Assembly (NCBI RefSeq): GCF_029867415.1
Contig: NW_026705763.1
Span: 186,001 to 250,000 of the forward strand
Source: Vicia villosa
Taxonomy: Eukaryota; Streptophyta; Magnoliopsida; Fabales; Fabaceae
DNA: 64,000 nucleotides
Direction: 5' to 3'
Made by a program: the position numbers and the translations under genes. The notes beneath the pieces were generated by a model that was not told the DNA's origin, ran no database searches, and worked only from the letters and a program-made list of their open reading frames with translations. Positions 45,499-55,882 of this stretch are shown here, one piece after another. The first letter of the stretch is position 1. The number at the start of each line of letters is the position of its first letter.

Positions 45499-46139
45499 CA
45501 AAAGAGGGTCATGTCGATGAAATCAAACAATACCTTGATTTTAGATACGTGTCTCCAAGTGAAGCATGTTGGAGGATATTTTCTTATTCTATTCATGGAA
45601 GGAAGCCAGCTGTTGAAAGATTATTTTTTCACTTGGAAGGAGAAAATCCAGTGTACTACAAAGATTTCGAACAAATTGTAAATGTCTTACTTAAAGCAAA
45701 TGTGACTGAATCAATGTTTACTTCATGGTTTGTTGCCAATAATGAATATGAGGAAGCAAAGTCTTTGACACATGGCCAATTTGTATCCAAATTTGTTTAT
45801 ATTAATAAAACAAGAACTTGGGAACCGAGGAAGAGAGGTTAAACAATTGGTTGGTTAATTTGGGTTCCTCCGACAACTGGTGAATTGTATTATATGAGGA
45901 TTTTGTTAACTGTTAAGGGGATTAAGCATAAAAGTTTCCGAGAGGCATGCTTTGCAATGGGGTTTCTACAAGAGGACAAAGAGTTCATTGAAGCTATTAA
46001 AGAGGCGTATAATTGGGGTTTTGGAATATTTTTGTGAAAGCTTTTTGTTACTATGTTGTTATCAGCTTCGATGAATAGACCAGATCACGTTTGGCGAAAC
46101 ACTTGGATCTACTTATCTGATGGAATTCTTTATGAACAG
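45499..46139 (+). pseudogene. RepHel middle region resuming after the Ogre-like LTR
   Basis: The reading VDEIKQYLDFRY, SPSEACWRIFSY and YKDFEQIVNVLLK, then FREACFAMGFL and MNRPDHVW, is the conserved region between the Rep nuclease and the helicase of plant Helitrons. Stops occur at 45840 and about 46035. Reading from the backbone at 40776 into 45499 continues the same protein, which shows the 4.7 kb in between is an insertion. The segment ends at 46140, where a TGTCATACCCC LTR begins. Confidence 0.82.
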
Positions 46140-47270
46140 TGTCATACCCCAAAATTTGCCCACCGTATTTTGATGCAAGCATCAAAAGCTCAAGACTCAA
46201 TTGAGTACACATTCTCCTAATCAAAGGCTTCACAACTAGGGTTTTGCTTCTCTCCAAGGAAAATCAACTTCTAATACCTCAAGTGAACTTCAAGGCCTCC
46301 CATATGCCTCACAATATCCTCTTGCCAAGTTTCAAACTCTGATTCATAAGATTGCTCGGTCAACAGTTCAAAAGATCAACAGTCGACCAGTTTGACCTAA
46401 AAGTCAACTACGGTCAAATCACAGTCAAAACTTCTGATTTTTGGTCAAACATCAATATTTTGAAGTCACATTCGTCAAGTATTGATCATGATTCGTCAAG
46501 AAAAGCTCCAAAATCATCAAAAACCTAAGTTTCTAATTTAGGGTTTCTAGGAGAAAGTCAACCCAACTTTGACTGATCGTATCTCTCTCATACTTTCTCA
46601 GAAATTCTCCAACCAAAGCTCATTCTCAAGGAAATTCGATTCTCTACAACTTTGATGTTGGGCCCAAGGTCAAGAAATGCTTCCGCATATGAGATATAAG
46701 TCAAAACATTACTGGTCCTTCTAGAAAATCGCAAAAAGCTATTTTTCGTCAGGAGCAATATCATCAAGATAAAACCTCCAAATGAAAAATATGTTCCAAA
46801 GTGGCTTGTAGAGGACATCTTGGGCTTTCCAAAAAGTACTAGATCATATTCATGTGATAAATATTGAATGAGTTATGACTTGCACAAGTTGGGTGCTTTT
46901 TGAGAAAATGCATAAAGTGAATATTGATCAAAATTGATTTTCTTCTAAATGGGCCTATATTTTTATGCTTGGAATGTGTTTCTAATCTGGTCCACGACCT
47001 CTAGGCCCATCCATACTTTTTTCAATATTTATTTTATTTATTTTGAATTTTTATCCACTTAAGTTCAAGTTAAATCAAAATAAATCAACTAAAAATCAAA
47101 TAATTGGAAGGAGGTGCAATAAGCTTGATTTCTCAGTCACAATCAATCAGAGATTGAGTATTGGTGAACTAAGCAAATAATTGAAGAAGATTGAGAAAAT
47201 TTAGAGATTTATGAATGATTGAAAATCAAATCTCAATCATTCCATTCACCTTGATTCTGAAGCATAGGTT

Positions 47271-47466
47271 GCGCCGCGAACAGATGGGCAGAATGCCTGG
47301 AAGTTGTGATACGCACTAGTCGCGCCGCGTACCCGTGTTGGCGCCGCGAAGGCGTAACTTTTTCTCGCTTCGCGCCACGTGCAGATGTTGCGCCGCGAAT
47401 AGCTTGGCAGAGAGCTAAGGATGTTTTAGACGCTCAGTTCGCGCCGCGAACCAAGATGGCGCCGCG
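47271..47466. repeat. Paired GCGCCGCG-type motifs in the chimeric LTR
   Basis: Copies or one-base variants start at 47271, 47322, 47341, 47372, 47390, 47441 and 47459. Three pairs have spacings of 19, 18 and 18 bp. The first copy seems to have lost its partner. The sequence just after the cluster (GCATAACTTTTTAACTGTTGG) corresponds to the sequence just after the cluster in the solo Tekay LTR. Confidence 0.8.
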
Positions 47467-47629
47467 TGCTGTTGATGTTTAGGACATCTTAAAAAGTTTA
47501 ACAGTGCATAACTTTTTAACTGTTGGTCCGTTTGATGTGTCGTTTCAAGCTAAACGAACCTTATAAAATAATCTATATGATGATGATTGACTGGTTTTAG
47601 TATGATGAAAGTACATGTATGCTATATCT

Positions 47630-47760
47630 TATTGATGATGATGATTGGTGCAAATACGTGTATGTTTTCTATATGATGATGGAATTGTAATTGAATGATG
47701 CTAATATATATGAACATACTCGATGATGATGATGATGATATTGATGATGTTGATGATGAT
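47630..47760. repeat. GAT-rich microsatellite region
   Basis: GATGATGATGATGAT-type runs with interruptions, corresponding to 37375-37455 in the solo LTR. Confidence 0.8.
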
Positions 47761-48534
47761 GGTATAAGTATGTTGTATATGTTGCATTCATTCATGTCCA
47801 TTGATGATACTGTATCCATGATGATGTGTTGGATCAGTGAAGGGCATGATTCCCATTGTGTGGAATCTGTGCTGGCAGGGCAGTATCTTGATGATGTTGG
47901 ATCTGTCATGGGTTATTCCCATTTGATGATGTTGGTACCACATGCATAATGTTAGTTCATACATATGCATAATTTTATAACATGATTGGATGTATTCTAG
48001 TGTTGTAAATGTTGATGATGTGTTGGTTGTTATTTGTGGTGGTGTGACTTGTTTTGAATGTCTGTTTATGAAACAATTGGGTGAACGATGCAACTGTGAT
48101 GTGTTATTGCTTTATAACCTTATAACATTTGTTAATTATGATGAGACTCACCCTTACATGTTGTCATTTTCAGATTGAGGATAGCGGCTGTTCGACTCGG
48201 TGAGGACTAGCTCATGAGTCAGTGTCTTAGTTAGCGTCAGGTGTCATGCTCTGATAGTTGTAACACTGGGGACGCGATGTTTAGAGTTTATGTTTTATGA
48301 CTCTAGTTATGTTTTGATGTTTTGAAGGATAAGTTTTAAAAATGTTAAACTTAGTCCGCTTGATTTAATTTCCGCTGTGTTAACATGAACCGTTTTTAAT
48401 TAATGATGATTACCTCAGTGAACGCATGACATGACGAAATGATGTTTATTTATTATCAATTGTGGCACCCTTATTTCATGTACTCTGAATACTTGTTTAA
48501 ATTGCCGCGGGGTTAGTAAGTGGTGTTACAATAG

Positions 48535-48546
48535 TGGTATCAGAGC
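48535..48546 (+). other. Primer binding site, initiator tRNA-Met
   Basis: TGGTATCAGAGC stands four bases after the LTR end at 48530. It confirms plus orientation. Confidence 0.9.
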
Positions 48547-48666
48547 ATAGTCGGTCGTTATGACCAGAGTCTTAGTGTTAGTTTTGTTTTCTTGTGTATG
48601 CGACTAGTAAGAGTTAACTGTTGATAAATCTGTTCTGATTAAATTGGTTGTGATTTAAGCAGAACA

Positions 48667-51600
48667 ATGGCTGAAAGAGGAGGAAGAAACGACGATGCTA
48701 TCGCTGAGGCTCTGGGCATGATTGCTGGTGTGCTGGGAGGAAATGCCAATGGAGCTGCGATTGGTGCTGACAGGCAGCTGAACAGTTTTCAGAGGAATAA
48801 TCCTCCATTGTTCAAGGGCACGCATGATCCTGAAGGTGCTCAAAAATGGCTTAAGGAGATCGAGAGAATCTTCAGAGTCATCAATTGTGCTGAGGATCTG
48901 AAGGTGAGATATGGTACTCATATGTTGTCTAAAGAGGCTGACGACTGGTGGATGACTACCAGGACTGAACTGGAAGCTGATGGTGTGGCTATTTCTTGGG
49001 CTGTGTTCAAGAGAGAGTTTTTGAGAAGGTACTTTCCTGAAGACGTACGAGGTCGAAAGGAAATTGAATTTCTGGAACTAGTTCAAGGTAACATGACAGT
49101 ACCAGAGTATGCTTCGAAGTTCGTTGAGTTGGCGAAGTACTACGTTCACTACAACAACGATGAAGCTAGTGAATTCTCGAAATGCGTCAAGTTCGAGAAC
49201 GGTCTCCGTGATGAGATTAAGCAAGGTATCAGATATCAGAGGATCCGGAGATTTATAGACTTGGTGGACTGTAGTAGGATCTTCGAGGAAGATAATCTCA
49301 AGCTGAAGTCATCTCACTCTCACGAGTTAGTTGACAGAAAAGGGAAGAAGCCTATGGATAAGGGTAAGCCATATGGTAGAGGTAATCCCAAGACTGGAGG
49401 TTGGAAGAAGCCTAGTGGGGGAGACTCCAATGCTTTTGTCAGGTGCTATAACTGTGGTGAGGTCGGGCACCGTAGGAATGAGTGCAAACTGAACCAGAAG
49501 AAGTGCTTCAAGTGTGAAGAAGTGGGTCATGTTGCCACTGATTGTAAGAAGAAGGTTGTGACTTGTTACAATTGTGGTGAAGAGGGTCACATTAGCCCAC
49601 AGTGTCCTAAACCGAAGAAGAACCAAGCAGGAGGAAAGGTTTTTGCTTTGTCTGGATCAGAGACCACTCCGGAGGATAGACTAATTAAAGGTACGTGTTT
49701 TATTCATGGCACACCTTTAGTTGCGATTATTGATACTGGAGCAACTCATTCTTTTATTTCTTTGGATTATGCTAAAAGGTTGAATTTGGAAATATCCAAA
49801 ATAAATGGAAGTATGGTTATTGATACTCCACCGTCGGGTTCAGTAACTACTTCGTCTGCATGCTTGAATTGTCCGGTTGACATTTTTGGTAGAGAATTCG
49901 GGATGGACTTAGTGTGCCTTCCGTTGAAACAACTCGATGTAATCCTGGGGATGAACTGGTTAGAACTTAACCGTGTTCACATCAACTGTCTTTCGAAGAC
50001 AGTAATCTTTCCTGAAGAAGTTAATTCTGATGATCTGGAGATGACAGCTAGACAGGTGGATGAAGCTATCAAGAATGGTGCAACGGTGTTCATGTTGTTT
50101 GCATTGGCGAATTCGAAGGAAAGAGTAGTGAGTAGCGAACTACCAGTGGTATGTGATTTTCCAGAAGTTTTTCCGAAAGAAGTGAATGAATTACCACCAG
50201 AAAGAGAAGTAGAGTTTTCCATTGAATTGATTCCGGGAGCTAGTCCAGTGTCGATGGCACCGTATCGTATGTCGCCATCTGAGTTGACTGAACTGAAGAA
50301 GCAGTTAGAAGAGTTACTTGAGAAGAAATTCATCCGTCCTAGTGTTTCTCCATGGGGTGCGCCTGTGTTGCTAGTGAAGAAGAAAGAGGGTTCAATGAGG
50401 TTGTGTGTGGATTACAGACAATTGAACAAGGTTACTATCAAGAATCGGTATCCTTTGCCGATAATTGATGATTTGATGGATCAACTGGTTGGAGCATGTG
50501 TGTTTAATAAGATTGATCTGAGGTCTGGGTATCACCCGATTCGTGTGAAAGACGATGATATTCAGAAGACTGCTTTCAGAATAAGGTATGGGCATTATGA
50601 GTATTCGGTAATGCCGTTTGGGGTTACTAATGCACCTAGTGTATTTATGGAGTATATGAATAGGATATTTCATCCTTATCTCGATAAGTTCATAGTGGTG
50701 TTTATAGATGATATCCTAATATATTCTAAGAGTGAGGAAGAACGTGCGGAACATCTCAGAATCGTGTTGAAGCTGTTAAAAGAGAAGCAACTTTTTGCCA
50801 AATTGTCGAAGTGTGAATTTTGGTTAGAGGAAGTCAGTTTTCTAGGACACGTAATTTCTAAGAATGGTATTGTTGTTGATCCTACGAAGGTAGAAGCTGT
50901 GTCTCAGTTGGAAGCTCCAAAGTCAGTTTCCGAAATCCGTAGTTTTCTTGGTCTTGCAGGTTATTACAGGAAGTTCATTGAAGGATTTTCAAAGTTAGCA
51001 TTGCCGTTAACTAAACTAACCAGGAAGGGCCAGACTTTTATTTGGGATGTAAAGTGTGAGGAAGGATTCCAAGAGCTGAAGAAGAGGTTGACTAGTGCTC
51101 CTATTTTGATTTTGCCGAATCTGACAGAATCATTTGTGGTTTATTCTGATGCTTCGTTGATGGGTCTGGGTGGTGTATTGATGCAAAATCAATAAGTGGT
51201 TGCGTATGCATTGAGACAACTCAAAGTGCATGAAAGGAATTATCCGACTCATGATTTAGAATTGGCAGCGGTGGTTTTTTTCTTGAAGTTGTGGCGACAT
51301 TATTTGTATGGGTCGAGATTTGAGGTGTTCAGTGATCATAAGAGTCTGATATATCTCCTTGACCAGAAAGAACTGAATATGAGGCAAAGAAGGTGGTTGG
51401 AATTCCTTAAAGACTATGATTTTAGTTTGAATTACCATCTGGGTAAGGCGAACGTGGTTGCTGATGCTTTAAGTAGGAAGACTTTGCATATGTCTATGCT
51501 AATGGTGAAGGAATTGGATTTGATTGAACAATTCAGAGACTTGAGTTTGGCATGTGAAGGTACTCCTACTAGTGTTAAGTTGGGTATGCTGAAGCTGACT

Positions 51601-51789
51601 AGTGGTATTCTTGAAGAGATCAGAGAGGGTCAGAAGGCTGATGTCGAATTAGTCGACAAGTTGACTTTGATTAACCAAGGCAAGAGTGGTGAATTCAGAG
51701 TTGACGAGAATGGTATACTGAGGTTTGGTGACAGAGTTTGTGTTCCTGATGTTGCTGAACTTCGAAGAAGTATTTTAGAAGAAGGACAC
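48667..51789 (+). pseudogene. Tekay-type gag-pol, N-terminal part
   Basis: The ATG at 48667 opens a long frame. It has a Retrotrans_gag domain (about residues 50-200); three CCHC zinc knuckles near residues 260, 280 and 300; an aspartic protease IIDTGATHS near 356; reverse transcriptase with [11 protein letters not shown] and the catalytic FIDD near 681; and RNase H beginning at YSDAS. A stop at 51193 lies at the start of RNase H, after which the same frame runs on to the Athila-like insertion at 51790. The protein makes the capsid, copies the RNA and integrates the cDNA of the element. Three zinc knuckles are more than the one or two usual in gypsy gag. The order protease-RT-RNase H-integrase is that of Ty3/gypsy. 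Confidence 0.9.
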
Positions 51790-53227
51790 TGATCGGTAAA
51801 ATAGCAAGTGTACTATTTTGCCTCTGTAGTAATAAAAGGTTGAAAACCAAGTATCGATCACGAGGACTGCGTTGGAATATAAGTTTTATAATTATTCAAT
51901 TAAACAAAAAGGCAACTGGTGTTTTTGATTGATTTATAAATTCTAAATTTAAAATAAAAATAGCGGAAAGTAAATTTAAGCTTTTTCACTAATATGAGTG
52001 AATGCCAAGGCAAGGTGTATAATTTGCTCTGTAATAACTCTGAATCCTTATTTGAGATCTTTTCAACAAGTTCATGGTATTCAATTACTACCTCTTTAGA
52101 GTGTTTGCCCCTAAATCCTTATTGGGCAAACCTTTGGTTTTTCATCTACAAACCTAAGTCCTTAGAGAGAACAGATAAAACCAAGCTTGTTTTCCATCAA
52201 GAATTCATAGTGACCATAGGGTATCCCTAGTCCTAGGTGATATCTACTATGGTTCAATTTAATACAAACCTTAACAATTGCGAGCCAGCAACTTGTTAAT
52301 CACAGAACAATCTTTATTGGTCCGATAAAGAAGGCATTAAGAACAGTATAAAATTGAATTGAATAACATAAACATGAAGTTGATCAGATCAGAATATCAA
52401 AAGTCATTACAAACCAAATCAGGGACACCCCCCTAGCATTGGGGGGTTTAGCTTCTCATATTGTTCAAAAGAAATTCAAAAATATCAAAGTTAAACATTA
52501 CAGATAATCGGGGAATTTGTGATCTTCAATTGCTCTTGCTCATGAATGATCTCTTTTCTCCAATAATCTCATACGTTGCTCTGCTTCAGATTCAATTCCT
52601 TTGGTTGTGTCAAGATACCCCTTCTCTTCTCAATTCCTCACTATATATTGCAAACCCTTTTTTTAAGTCGTAAAGTCCAAAACGCCCTTCTGGATCACTT
52701 TTTGAGTGAAAATCATAAAAACATGAAAATCTGCGTAACCAGCCAACACGGGTCGTGTTAAGCAACACGGGTGCCCGTGTTGGTCCTCTGGATCCATCAA
52801 AGAAACAACTTGCGCTCAGTAACAGCAACACGGGTCGTGTTAAGCAACACGGGTGCCCGTGTTGCACCACTGCTTTCTCCACTTCTTCTTTCTTGACTGC
52901 CCAGCAACACGGGTCGTGTTCCCCAACACGGGCGCCCGTGTTGCACTGCTGATCTTCTCTTTTCTTCTTTCTTTTGCTCTTTACGTCCGACACTTCTTGC
53001 ACAGGTTCGCGTAACGAATTTCCTAGATCTGAAGTACCATTGAACAACCAAACCAACGCATAAAATGGGAAAATAAACTCGAAAACTAACAAACAGATAA
53101 AACTTGCAAAAACAAACAAACTTGCTTAAACAGATTAAAAAGACTATACTATGACATTAAACAGTGCAGAATACCTGGATTATCATCAGGAAAGTGACAA
53201 AGACATAGTGAGAATCGTGACCGATCA
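51790..53227 (-). repeat. 3' LTR of the Athila-like element
   Basis: On the minus strand it begins TGATCGGTCACG and ends TTTACCGATCA. A minus-strand TATA box (plus CTATATATT) lies near 52643. Three palindrome modules lie at 52745-52944. One short length difference at about 52660 and a few substitutions separate it from the other LTR. Confidence 0.92.
52745..52944. repeat. Three modules of paired AACACG palindromes in the LTR
   Basis: Each module has AACACGGGTCGTGTT followed by CAACACGGG...CCCGTGTTG. The AACACG starts are 52745/52764, 52827/52846 and 52906/52925, exactly 19 bp apart in each pair. Modules begin 82 and 79 bp apart. The second member is a perfect 9-bp-arm palindrome. The second LTR has the same modules at 63224-63424. 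Confidence 0.92.
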
Positions 53228-54619
53228 CAACCCCAAACTTACTTCATTGCTTGTCCTCAAGTGATGCTCGAGAAACTAGCAGGGATCCCCCAATTTATCC
53301 GCAGATATCGTACCACAGTACTGCTGAGATCTTTCGCAACTTTCTTTTTGTTGGCCTTTCAATTGATTCCTTCTTCCCTGAATTTAGCGATTCAGCCCTA
53401 CTTCCACAATGAGATGTTTCTTTACCTGTAAGCTTATTCACACTCTCACCAAAACTCTCGGGTTAAAGTGTTTTCACTCAAAGATCAAGGCATGCCAAGT
53501 CAGCTCATAGGTTTGTATAACATTTATCTTCATCTCCTACGCACAAGAAACACACTTTTTGAGGTCTTTTACGGTTGTAACGGGGCTAAGGGACAAGGTG
53601 GGATCAATAAAAAAATGGGAGAACTAGTGGCTTTTGGCTTAGAATCAGAGTTATTATCTCGCTCACTGTGTTAGTATGGAGTTCACAATTACCAATGTCG
53701 GGCACCGTTTCTTAAGATCCTTCACTGACTACTCATGTATTTCTTTGAGCATCTCTTTTCCTTCGCATTTTTATTATCAGTTCAAATTCTCCTATAGGTA
53801 AGTGCCCCTTTTTGTATTTATCATTTCTTTTTCTCTTTTTTTTTTCTTTTTTGGTTCTTTTGCACTTACCTACTTTTCTGCTTTCGGTGTACCGACCCCA
53901 AACTTAAATTATTTCACAGCTTGCAACCATAACAACTCTTATCTAAGCAGGGTGAGGAAGTGTTTGGGTTATTGGTTAATTCATGCATGTAATCAAACAA
54001 ACAAAAGGATGTATGGCTCAAACGGGGTGAACAAGGGATAACGTGAAAAGGTTAGCTTGAAAGGAGCAAGTGTAAAACAAACAAGTGCCTCAGTGTGTAG
54101 ACATGTGCATAGGAAGTTCCAACAAATACTTACACAAACCAAAAGTGACGATGACATACCTGACAACTCTCATGATGATTTTTGTATTTGGCCTTTTATA
54201 ATCCTCACCGTGTTTGGTCATGCTTACAGGATCCAGGAACACTTCTTGTGTGGTACAACCTTATCGCCTCATCAGTTCTACAGGTCTATCGTCCGGTCCA
54301 AAGCTTAAAAGTGCGTCCGATCATTAAGCTCAACAGTACCAACTCTTTGGGGTTCCTTTCATCACTGTGAGGTGCAATTCGGTTCACTATCTCAGGTTCT
54401 CATCACTTGTCCTGCTAACAATATCAACATCCTGCACTGACATGTCATAGCTCACACACAAACTAACATAAAGTACAGAAAACAATAAATAACAAAAAAA
54501 AACGAAATAATAATGAAAATGAAAAGAAAATACTGAAAAACAATAAAAGGCTCCCCCCACACCTAAACGAAACATTGTCCGCAATGTTTTCGCACAAGCA
54601 TGAGAGGCACATACCGGAC
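53228..54619 (-). other. 3' untranslated region of the Athila-like element with polypurine tract
   Basis: 53228-53243 reads AAGTTTGGGGTTG on the minus strand, next to the LTR, as a polypurine tract should. The remaining 1.4 kb between it and the ORF end at 54620 has no ORF or motif I recognise beyond short T-rich runs near 53825-53850. Confidence 0.65.
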
Positions 54620-55882
54620 CTACTGAGGAGGGGGTGGAAATTGCAACATCAGGCGTTGCATCATCTCGTGCATATCAGTGATCATTATTCCTTGACGGGT
54701 CTGCTCTTCTCCCTGCCGGGTTTGCTCAGTTCGCAAATGCCCAATTTCAGATTGGACCCATTCCCATTGATTCGGAGCCATAGAAGAGGGTCCTGAACCA
54801 TAAGTATCAAAATGAGAGGGCTCATGTGGAAACTGATGGTGAGTCGGGTCGTCGCCGTCTCCTTGATTACCTGCATCAAAATCAACATCTTGGTCGTCTC
54901 CTTCCGGAGCGACATTAGAGTAAAGCCAGTTAGCACGATTAAACGGGATGGCTTTTGCCGGGTCAGGTAATTCAAACAAGAATCCACTTCTGCTTGTCAA
55001 CCAATAGCCACCATTGGAAATAGTAATCATGGATTGATGAATAAGAGACTCCATATCAATCTTAGTTTTACCTGCAATAGGAGTGTCAGTGTCCAATAAT
55101 TCTTTGTACCCAAAATGAACCGCAATTTGGGTGATAAGACCACCCACAGAAATTCCACCCGACGAGGCCCGACCTACCTTGCCCAGAAAATCAGCCACGA
55201 ACGCGGCGGCATTAAGCACATCCTGGTGAAGCATTGCATAGAGGAAAAAGAGTTCCCTCATGGTCGCAACGCCATGACTATCACCCCGGCCAAATACAGT
55301 GTATGCAAGGCCTTTCTGGGCATAGCGAATACATGGATTCTGAATCCATGAGGACTTAGCACTCGCGGCGACATACGCCTCCAATCCTGTGATATCGCCC
55401 CAAAATTGTTGTCCTGGGAATTCATCCGGAACAGCCCCTGGTCCATAGATGGGCAATTTGAGGATACCCCCTAATTCCTCTACTGTTAACTCATGGGTTT
55501 GGTTAAACAAGCGGAATTTAAGAGTACCAAAGAAATACTTAATAGCCCCGTTCCACTTTCTTTCTAAATGAAACTCTATGGTGCTTAGAAACTCAAGAGT
55601 GAGGCGTTCATAGGATGGTGCCTCCATATACATAAATTCCAGCATGCCCACAGAATGAAATAGCCTATCAATATCAGTTTTAATGCCAAGAGTATTCATG
55701 GTGTTTTCACAGATATACCTGGTGGGAATGAGCTTCCGTTTGACATGGTTCAAATATCTTTGGTGATGCTTAGGGTCTTCAAAGAGAATGTCATGCGGGT
55801 TGGATTGGCGGACCGGCCTTTTGCGAGTGCCTGCAGCCTCGGCGACTTGCTTACCCGTGTTGGTTCTTTTCTTTGGTGGCAT
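54620..55882 (-). CDS. ATHILA ORF-1-like protein, 420 aa, downstream of pol
   Basis: The frame is intact from ATG (55882) to stop. Residues about 50-250 show the pattern of the plant ATHILA ORF-1 family: PTRYICENTMNTLGI, then YERLTLEFLSTIEF, FRLFNQTHELTVEELGGIL, and an aspartate-rich C-terminal region. The N-terminus is Lys/Arg-rich (MPPKKRTNTGKQ) and could be a nuclear signal. The C-terminus has repeated EQTRQGEEQTRQG and a proline end. No membrane segment or signal peptide is seen, so it is not an obvious envelope protein, although this is the place where Athila elements carry an env-like gene. Its function is unknown to me. Confidence 0.75.
   Translation of the reverse strand: MPPKKRTNTGKQVAEAAGTRKRPVRQSNPHDILFEDPKHHQRYLNHVKRKLIPTRYICENTMNTLGIKTDIDRLFHSVGMLEFMYMEAPSYERLTLEFLSTIEFHLERKWNGAIKYFFGTLKFRLFNQTHELTVEELGGILKLPIYGPGAVPDEFPGQQFWGDITGLEAYVAASAKSSWIQNPCIRYAQKGLAYTVFGRGDSHGVATMRELFFLYAMLHQDVLNAAAFVADFLGKVGRASSGGISVGGLITQIAVHFGYKELLDTDTPIAGKTKIDMESLIHQSMITISNGGYWLTSRSGFLFELPDPAKAIPFNRANWLYSNVAPEGDDQDVDFDAGNQGDGDDPTHHQFPHEPSHFDTYGSGPSSMAPNQWEWVQSEIGHLRTEQTRQGEEQTRQGIMITDMHEMMQRLMLQFPPPPQ

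Larger units (their letters stand above)
34880..46139 (+). pseudogene. Helitron RepHel (rolling-circle replicase/helicase) gene, split by two solo LTRs
   Basis: The protein is the replication initiator-helicase of plant Helitrons, which nicks and joins single strands during rolling-circle transposition. Exons with matching splice phase are 34880-35411, 35487-35660, 35739-35880 plus 38283-38289, 38505-38594, 38696-39134, 39222-40135, then 40216-40776 plus 45499-46139. Introns begin GT and end AG. The reading frame rejoins at junctions such as 39134/39222 and 40135/40216. The first exons are poorly conserved and end in an acidic DDDDSDYDP stretch; the Helitron_like_N domain is in the sixth exon. 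A solo LTR (35881-38277) and an Ogre-like LTR (40777-45498) interrupt it. Stops are at 40365, 40542, 45840 and about 46035. It is cut off at 46140 before the helicase motifs, by the next retroelement. Confidence 0.85.
46140..48530 (+). repeat. Chimeric 5' LTR: Ogre-like left half, Tekay-like right half
   Basis: 46140 to about 47200 matches the beginning of the Ogre-like LTR at 8614: the same TGTCATACCCCAAAATTT start, the GACCTAAAAGTCAA and AAAGCTCCAAAATCATCAAA stretches, and the same order. From about 47270 to 48530 it matches the solo Tekay LTR (36735-38277), including the GCGCCGCG cluster, the CATAACTTT stretch and the GTGTTACA end. No LTR boundary or TGTAACACC start is visible between the two. 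The total length, 2391 bp, equals that of a normal Tekay LTR (2397 bp). Either the family carries a swapped U3, or a deletion joined two LTRs. Confidence 0.65.

Noticed and set aside
52610..53119. ORFs of 60-180 codons over the AACACG palindrome arrays (also 55932-56557 and 63120-63599)
   Set aside because: They read the palindromes as repeated TGARV or QHGHPCC in several frames on both strands. The open frames follow from the repeat composition.
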